The notes beneath the pieces are model-generated. The model did no database searches. It had not been told where the DNA came from and saw only the letters and a program-made list of their open reading frames with translations. This document shows positions 59,616-64,000 of a DNA stretch of 64,000 nucleotides, one piece after another (within the stretch, counting starts at the first letter, position 1; the number at the start of each line of letters is the position of its first letter). The stretch covers positions 25,119 to 89,118 of the forward strand of contig NZ_BAVR01000008.1 in NCBI RefSeq assembly GCF_000521465.1. The letters run 5' to 3'. The DNA is from Acetivibrio straminisolvens JCM 21531. Lineage in GTDB: Bacteria; Bacillota; Clostridia; Acetivibrionales; Acetivibrionaceae. The position numbers and the translations under genes are program-made.

Positions 59616-62600
59616 ATGGGGCTCAAAACATCTATATCGTACAGCGTTTCGACATTGGAAAGTCAAAGAGATGTTTCTATAGGTAAGCCCTGGAACACAT
59701 TCTTGCCCTTTCCCGTGCAGGTTGTCTCTGCTATTGTCTCTACCGATCTGATCACCGGGGTTCAAACAGTAAACCGCTACCGGTATCATGACGGGCATTA
59801 CGAAGGCAGTGACATGGAATTTGCAGGTTTTGGGTCGGTAGAAGTAATTGAGAAAGGAGACGATTCTGTCCCGTCAATGATTACTAAAAACCACCACCAT
59901 CTCGGTTGTAATGAAAAGGAAATCTCAATATCTCTTCCCCAAAAGGAGAAATTCCGGTTAAAATGCTTGCGGGGAAAACTTTTAAAGACAGAGGTTTGTG
60001 GCCTGGATAAAGACGGAAAAGAGATCCTTTATTACACAACCGAAAGCAAATGGGATACTAAAGTCTTAAACACCTCCGACGGCAGGGAATTCACCGTTCC
60101 CCTTCTTACCGAAACCCGTACAATGCACTTTGACAAAGATGCCGAAGTTTTCAGAATAAATTCCATCGAAAACCTCGAATATGATAAATACGGAAATGTA
60201 CTGTTACAGCAACAAAAAGCCTTTAACCCCCATGAACCTTCAGATAGCAAAACACTCAATACAAGGATTTTTTACGCTGTAAGCAGTGAAGAAAGATTTG
60301 TCAACAAGCCATCCAGAGTGATTCAGACCGATGAAAGCGGAAGAGTTGTTTCACTGACACTGAGATATTATGACAATATGCCCGAAGGGCTTGTCGGCAC
60401 GAAGGGTCTTATTACCAATCAAGAGTTTTTGGCATTAGACGACGAAACCGTTCGAAATATCTATTCCGAGGATATCCCGGATTTTGAGTCCCTGGGCTAT
60501 CACCGCAAAGACGGTGAAGAGGGTTGGTGGGCTTTCGGAACTTCGTATCAGACTGAGGATATTGAGGGTGTATACACGGGAAGGGTCATAAACAGCTTCG
60601 GTGACGTCACGGAAATTATATTCGGAAGCAACCGTATATATCCCGAAAAAATTCTGGATGCCATGGGAAACAGTATTACCGCATCCTTTGACCTGCGTGC
60701 CAACAAACTGAAAACCCTTACCGATGCCAACGGCTGTACAATTGAAGAAAAGTATGATGCCCTGGGCAGACTGCTTTATACGGTAGAGCCCGGAACCAAT
60801 GCACAATACCCCACTGTAAAGTATAAGTATATAACCGACAGTCTGCCGGTGTGTATTCTGATTGAAAAAAGGCCAGTAAACAACTCTCCGGAAACGATAT
60901 GTCACAAGTTATTCCTCGACGGTTCGGGAAACGTAATAGAGGAACGGATTATCCGGAAAGACCATGAGTATGTTCAAAGAAGTTATGTTATGTCAAGCAG
61001 AGGATTGGTAAAAGAACAGTTCCTTCCCTTTATTGCCGCCGGCAAGGACTATCGAAAACCTCAAAGCGTTGACTCCATCAAGCTGGTCTATGACGCTCTC
61101 GGAAGACCCTTAAAGATCACAAACCCCGACGGTACCGTAAGGAGCATGGAGTATTCCGGAAACACTGTGTATATATACGATGAAGAGGATAACAGAGAGG
61201 AAGGCTCCTCCCTTCACAGCGGCACACCTCAAAAAAATGTCTACGATGCCACAGGCAGAATTTGTGAAGTGTCTTTAAATTTAAGCAATCGCTTTATCTC
61301 AACAAAGTACACTTACGATATCAAAGGAGATTTGATTGGGGTTTACCGGCCTGAAGGAAGTAAAACAACCTTTGTCTACGATTTAAGCGGGAATCCCGTC
61401 GCAGTTATAAGCGATCAGACAGGAATGTCCGTGTTTGTTAACGATGCCATGGGAATTGTAAGGGAAAAACGCAACGGCAAGGGAGACAAGGTGCTTTTTA
61501 GTTATGATTCCCTTGGACGTCTGAAAGAAATAAGGAACGGAAAAACAGCGGAACAAACAGCACAATACACATATCATGATACAAACAATCCCTGCCAGGA
61601 TCTGTCCGCTAATTTAAACTATACACTGGGAAGGGCTGTCAGGGTCGTTCATCAGGGCGGTGAGGAAATATATGAATACGACGAACTTGGAAGGATAATA
61701 AAAAAGACAATCTCTTCAAAATATCTTCCTTCCCGTCAGCTTGTCTTTGACTACAGCTACAGAGCCGACGGACAACTCTCCTCAATTACCTATCCTGCCC
61801 TATCCCCCGGAAGCGGGAGAAGAAAAATACTCTATGAGTATGACCGAGAAGGAAGGCTTCTGGCAATACCGGGTTTTGTGAGCAGAATATGCTATAATGC
61901 CCGGGGACAACGAACCGAGGTTCATTATAACAATGGAGTACGCACCGTTTATACCTATGACGACAGAAACTTGCGTCTCATCAGTAGTGTTACAGAAGAT
62001 TCCAAAGGTAATCTGATTGACGAATTTATTTATCAATACGACTTTGTCGGAAACATAGTAAAAATCGATTCCCGGGACGAAAAGATTTCCACTGATTACA
62101 GTTATGATGATCTCTACAGGCTCACCGGTGCCGTTACCAAATCCGGTTTAAGATGGACTTATGAATACAATGATCTTTCGGATATTACATTCAAGTCGGA
62201 TATCGGAGAGCTTTTGTACGACAGCAACGGCAATGTTTGCAAGGCCGGAAACGATTTGTTTGATTTTAATGAAATCGGACAGCTTATTTCATCTTCGATG
62301 GGTGAATTCAGTTATGACTCATCAGGGAAGCTCATCAGTGCAGTCAGAGGTAATGAGAGAGTGGATATGACTTATGACCATCAAGGGCGAAGGATTGCAC
62401 TAAGTTACAAAGGTCCCGACAAAACCACCGAAATACTTACTCCGGATGAAATGATATACATTGAAGATAATATCATGTACATTTTGATATTTGACGGAAA
62501 CCTATGCATAGCAAGAGTTCGGGAAGATAACGGAGCAACGGTGTATCTCCATCACAACCACCTTGGAAGCACTTCAAAAGTAACCGCTGCAGATGGCAGC

Positions 62601-63158
62601 ATACTGCAGAGCGTTTACTATGATCCTTTTGGTGCAATTATTGAAAATATCGTAGCAGTAGGCGCCAAAGAAGTAAGAATACTCTTTTCCGGCAATGAAT
62701 ATGATTTCTTTACGGGGCTTTTGTATATGTCCTCAAGATACTACTGCCCCAAAATAGCACGGTTTATTACCCCGGACACAATCGTACCGGATTTGTATAA
62801 TCCGATGGCATGGAACCGCTACAGCTATGTTCTGAATAACCCTTTGAAATATACCGATCCCACCGGTCACTTCTGGAAGGAGATAGGTGATTGGTTCAAG
62901 GAAAATTGGAAGGTTATTGCTGCGGCAGTTGCTGTAGTTGCAGTTGTTGTAATCAGCGTAGTGACCTTCGGAGCAGGTCTTATCGGCGTAGGAGCACTGG
63001 TAGCAGTGGGAGCAGGAATGGCAATTGGAGGTGTCGTAGGTGGTATTGCGGCAAGTAAAGCCGGAGGAGATATATTACTGGGAGTGCTTTCCGGTATGGC
63101 CCTTGGAGGTGCCGCAGCTCTTGCCGGTGCTGCAATAGGTGCCGGTATAACTGCCTAA
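59616..63158 (+). CDS. Fused TcB-TcC protein, piece 2: TcB C-terminus and RHS core
   Basis: The 1,180-residue frame continues TcB (NGMGLKTSISYSVSTLE, TDLITGVQTVNRYRYHDGHYEGSDMEFAGFG) and then has many YD/RHS repeats (YDALGRLLYTVEPGT, YDELGRIIKKT, YDRQGRR-like). These form the hollow shell that houses the toxin. The RHS core ends with the standard SSRYYCPKIARFITPDTI and NRYSYVLNNPLKYTDPTGH, after which the variable C-terminal effector starts. Fused B and C subunits are known but less common than separate genes. Glycine/alanine-rich hydrophobic stretches follow DPTGH. The stop at 63,156-63,158 overlaps the next ATG. Confidence 0.92.
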   Translation: MGLKTSISYSVSTLESQRDVSIGKPWNTFLPFPVQVVSAIVSTDLITGVQTVNRYRYHDGHYEGSDMEFAGFGSVEVIEKGDDSVPSMITKNHHHLGCNEKEISISLPQKEKFRLKCLRGKLLKTEVCGLDKDGKEILYYTTESKWDTKVLNTSDGREFTVPLLTETRTMHFDKDAEVFRINSIENLEYDKYGNVLLQQQKAFNPHEPSDSKTLNTRIFYAVSSEERFVNKPSRVIQTDESGRVVSLTLRYYDNMPEGLVGTKGLITNQEFLALDDETVRNIYSEDIPDFESLGYHRKDGEEGWWAFGTSYQTEDIEGVYTGRVINSFGDVTEIIFGSNRIYPEKILDAMGNSITASFDLRANKLKTLTDANGCTIEEKYDALGRLLYTVEPGTNAQYPTVKYKYITDSLPVCILIEKRPVNNSPETICHKLFLDGSGNVIEERIIRKDHEYVQRSYVMSSRGLVKEQFLPFIAAGKDYRKPQSVDSIKLVYDALGRPLKITNPDGTVRSMEYSGNTVYIYDEEDNREEGSSLHSGTPQKNVYDATGRICEVSLNLSNRFISTKYTYDIKGDLIGVYRPEGSKTTFVYDLSGNPVAVISDQTGMSVFVNDAMGIVREKRNGKGDKVLFSYDSLGRLKEIRNGKTAEQTAQYTYHDTNNPCQDLSANLNYTLGRAVRVVHQGGEEIYEYDELGRIIKKTISSKYLPSRQLVFDYSYRADGQLSSITYPALSPGSGRRKILYEYDREGRLLAIPGFVSRICYNARGQRTEVHYNNGVRTVYTYDDRNLRLISSVTEDSKGNLIDEFIYQYDFVGNIVKIDSRDEKISTDYSYDDLYRLTGAVTKSGLRWTYEYNDLSDITFKSDIGELLYDSNGNVCKAGNDLFDFNEIGQLISSSMGEFSYDSSGKLISAVRGNERVDMTYDHQGRRIALSYKGPDKTTEILTPDEMIYIEDNIMYILIFDGNLCIARVREDNGATVYLHHNHLGSTSKVTAADGSILQSVYYDPFGAIIENIVAVGAKEVRILFSGNEYDFFTGLLYMSSRYYCPKIARFITPDTIVPDLYNPMAWNRYSYVLNNPLKYTDPTGHFWKEIGDWFKENWKVIAAAVAVVAVVVISVVTFGAGLIGVGALVAVGAGMAIGGVVGGIAASKAGGDILLGVLSGMALGGAAALAGAAIGAGITA

Positions 63159-63688
63159 TGGGTAATGGCCTTGGAGCGACACTTCTGAGCGGAACTCTTT
63201 CCGGTGCGGTTCACGGAAGTGCAATGGGACTTGCAGCAGGTTTTGCAGGAGGAGCGGGAACTGGAAGTAAAATATGGGAAAAGGTCTGGAAAGGTGCCCT
63301 GACCGGTGCCATAACCGGATTTTTCTTCAGTCTGGGAACTTAAGCTTTTAATAACGGCTGGCTTATAGATTCGAAAGCATTCTTTAATAATAAACCCAGC
63401 ATTGATAACCCTGAACTATTATTTGCAAAAGCGGCAAAGGAGCTTGGCAAATCCCAAAGCGTAGGTACAGCATTATCAACCGTTGCAGTAGAAGTGGGAA
63501 AAAGCATGCTTAATACCGGCACGGGATATCGTATTCTAAATCTTATTTTTGGAGAGATTGCCGCTCCGATATGTCAAACTTTAATAGACTCATCAATCTC
63601 AGGATTAATAGTACTCGACTACGGAGATGACATCCTTAGGTTTCTGCAAAAAGCCGGAGTAGAGATAGAAGAATTATTTTTATGGTAG
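63158..63688 (+). CDS. C-terminal end of the TcC/RHS effector, internal TAA
   Basis: The frame from 63,158 continues the Gly/Ala-rich segment (MGLAAGFAGGAGTGSKIWEKVWKGALTG) to TAA at 63,341-63,343 and then stays open in the same frame to 63,688 (ending AGVEIEELFLW). Adding one base at the 63,155 junction fuses it to the RHS protein, for a total of 1,974 residues. The region after DPTGH is therefore about 280 residues: a hydrophobic Gly-rich part, possibly pore-forming or a glycine zipper, and a helical tail. I recognise no known toxin motif (no ART, deaminase or HNH pattern). It may alternatively be a separate overlapping gene. Confidence 0.6.
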
Positions 63689-63700
63689 CATAGCAATGCA

Positions 63701-63895
63701 ATGGACAACGGAATCACAAAGATATTCAACGGTTTCCGCATCCATCATAACAATGCGTGAGGACCGGTAAAAGGGGGTATTCGTTTCCATTCTCAGGAAT
63801 CCGTTGATACAATTTGTGCATTATCTATGTGAATGACATGGAAATTTGCTGCTGATGACATACCGTTAGGCAGTGCAAAGCGGCGGTCATTGCCC
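63701..63895 (+). pseudogene. Glutamate dehydrogenase fragment
   Basis: In one frame the DNA encodes IFNGFRIHHNNA, stop, GPVKGGIRFHSQESVDTICALSM, stop, MTWKFAADDIPLGSAK, which is clearly the N-terminal substrate region of Glu/Leu/Phe/Val dehydrogenases (GYRVQHNxARGPxKGGIR... MTWKxAxxxxPxGG). Two stops replace conserved residues (an Arg and a Leu-like position) and the rest of the enzyme is absent. It is a degraded remnant, not expressed as an enzyme. Confidence 0.85.
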
Positions 63896-63936
63896 TGAAA
63901 TCAAAACCACTCGTTTTATGGGTGGTTTTGATTTCA
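63896..63936. repeat. 15-bp perfect inverted repeat
   Basis: TGAAATCAAAACCAC (63,896-63,910) and its exact complement (63,922-63,936) flank an 11-base loop. It is not followed by a T run, so it may be a terminator relic or part of a mobile element end. It directly follows the glutamate dehydrogenase fragment. Confidence 0.75.
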
Positions 63937-64000
63937 CATGGCTCATTTATCGCTTAATATGCATATTCATATTCATCTTTCAGTAATATAGCTTGATAAA

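Overview
The window looks like an AT-rich, anaerobic, cellulolytic-type Clostridia (Acetivibrio/Ruminiclostridium-like). This is inferred from base composition, Firmicutes-style AGGAGG ribosome sites, a CRISPR repeat resembling the one I remember from A. thermocellus, and Clostridia-like housekeeping genes. No rRNA or tRNA gene was recognised.

Region 1 (about 1-12.6 kb) is a type I-B (Cst/Tneap-like) CRISPR-Cas locus. A 60-repeat array (264-4257) is followed on the minus strand by cas2, cas1, cas4, cas3, cas5, cas7, cas8 and cas6. These are transcribed from a promoter near 12.6 kb towards the array leader. As written, cas3, cas5 and cas6 carry single-base frameshifts and cas8 an internal TAA.

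Region 2 (12.7-17.3 kb) holds ordinary genes: a MetF-like reductase, UppP, a MATE exporter, a bacteriohemerythrin and a CheX-like protein, closed by strong terminators.

Region 3 (17.4-51.7 kb, all minus strand) is a hybrid lipopeptide/polyketide cluster. A fatty-acyl-AMP ligase-ACP-KS starter protein, free ACPs, a free acyltransferase, a GSA-type aminotransferase and an FkbH/FkbI/FkbK/FkbJ-like set without an O-methyltransferase point to a hydroxymalonyl-ACP extender. A 16.5-kb NRPS-PKS gene, read here in five frame-broken pieces (about 5,489 residues once repaired), has the order C-A-PCP-KS-AT-ACP-C-A-PCP-KS-(dead AT)-ACP-C-A-PCP-C-like. A type II thioesterase, a MacB-type ABC exporter, a CPBP-like protein, a small membrane protein and an MFS transporter complete it. 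A promoter-hairpin-terminator unit on the plus strand faces the start of the giant gene and may encode a small RNA.

Region 4 (52.1-64 kb) holds a nitrilase-family amidohydrolase, a truncated IS1634-like transposase, and a Tc (ABC) toxin-like operon on the plus strand. The operon encodes a C2/cysteine-peptidase-like protein, a short TcA-like protein (about 982 residues repaired) and a fused TcB-TcC/RHS protein (about 1,974 residues repaired) with an unrecognised Gly/Ala-rich C-terminus. A glutamate dehydrogenase pseudogene fragment lies at the right edge.

Quality caveat: I count 15 single-base indels, 13 of them deletions and most in short homopolymers, that break otherwise continuous genes of unrelated function, plus two internal TAA codons. 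Lengths become multiples of three after repair. Uncorrected sequencing error is the simplest explanation, so gene decay should not be concluded from this sequence alone.
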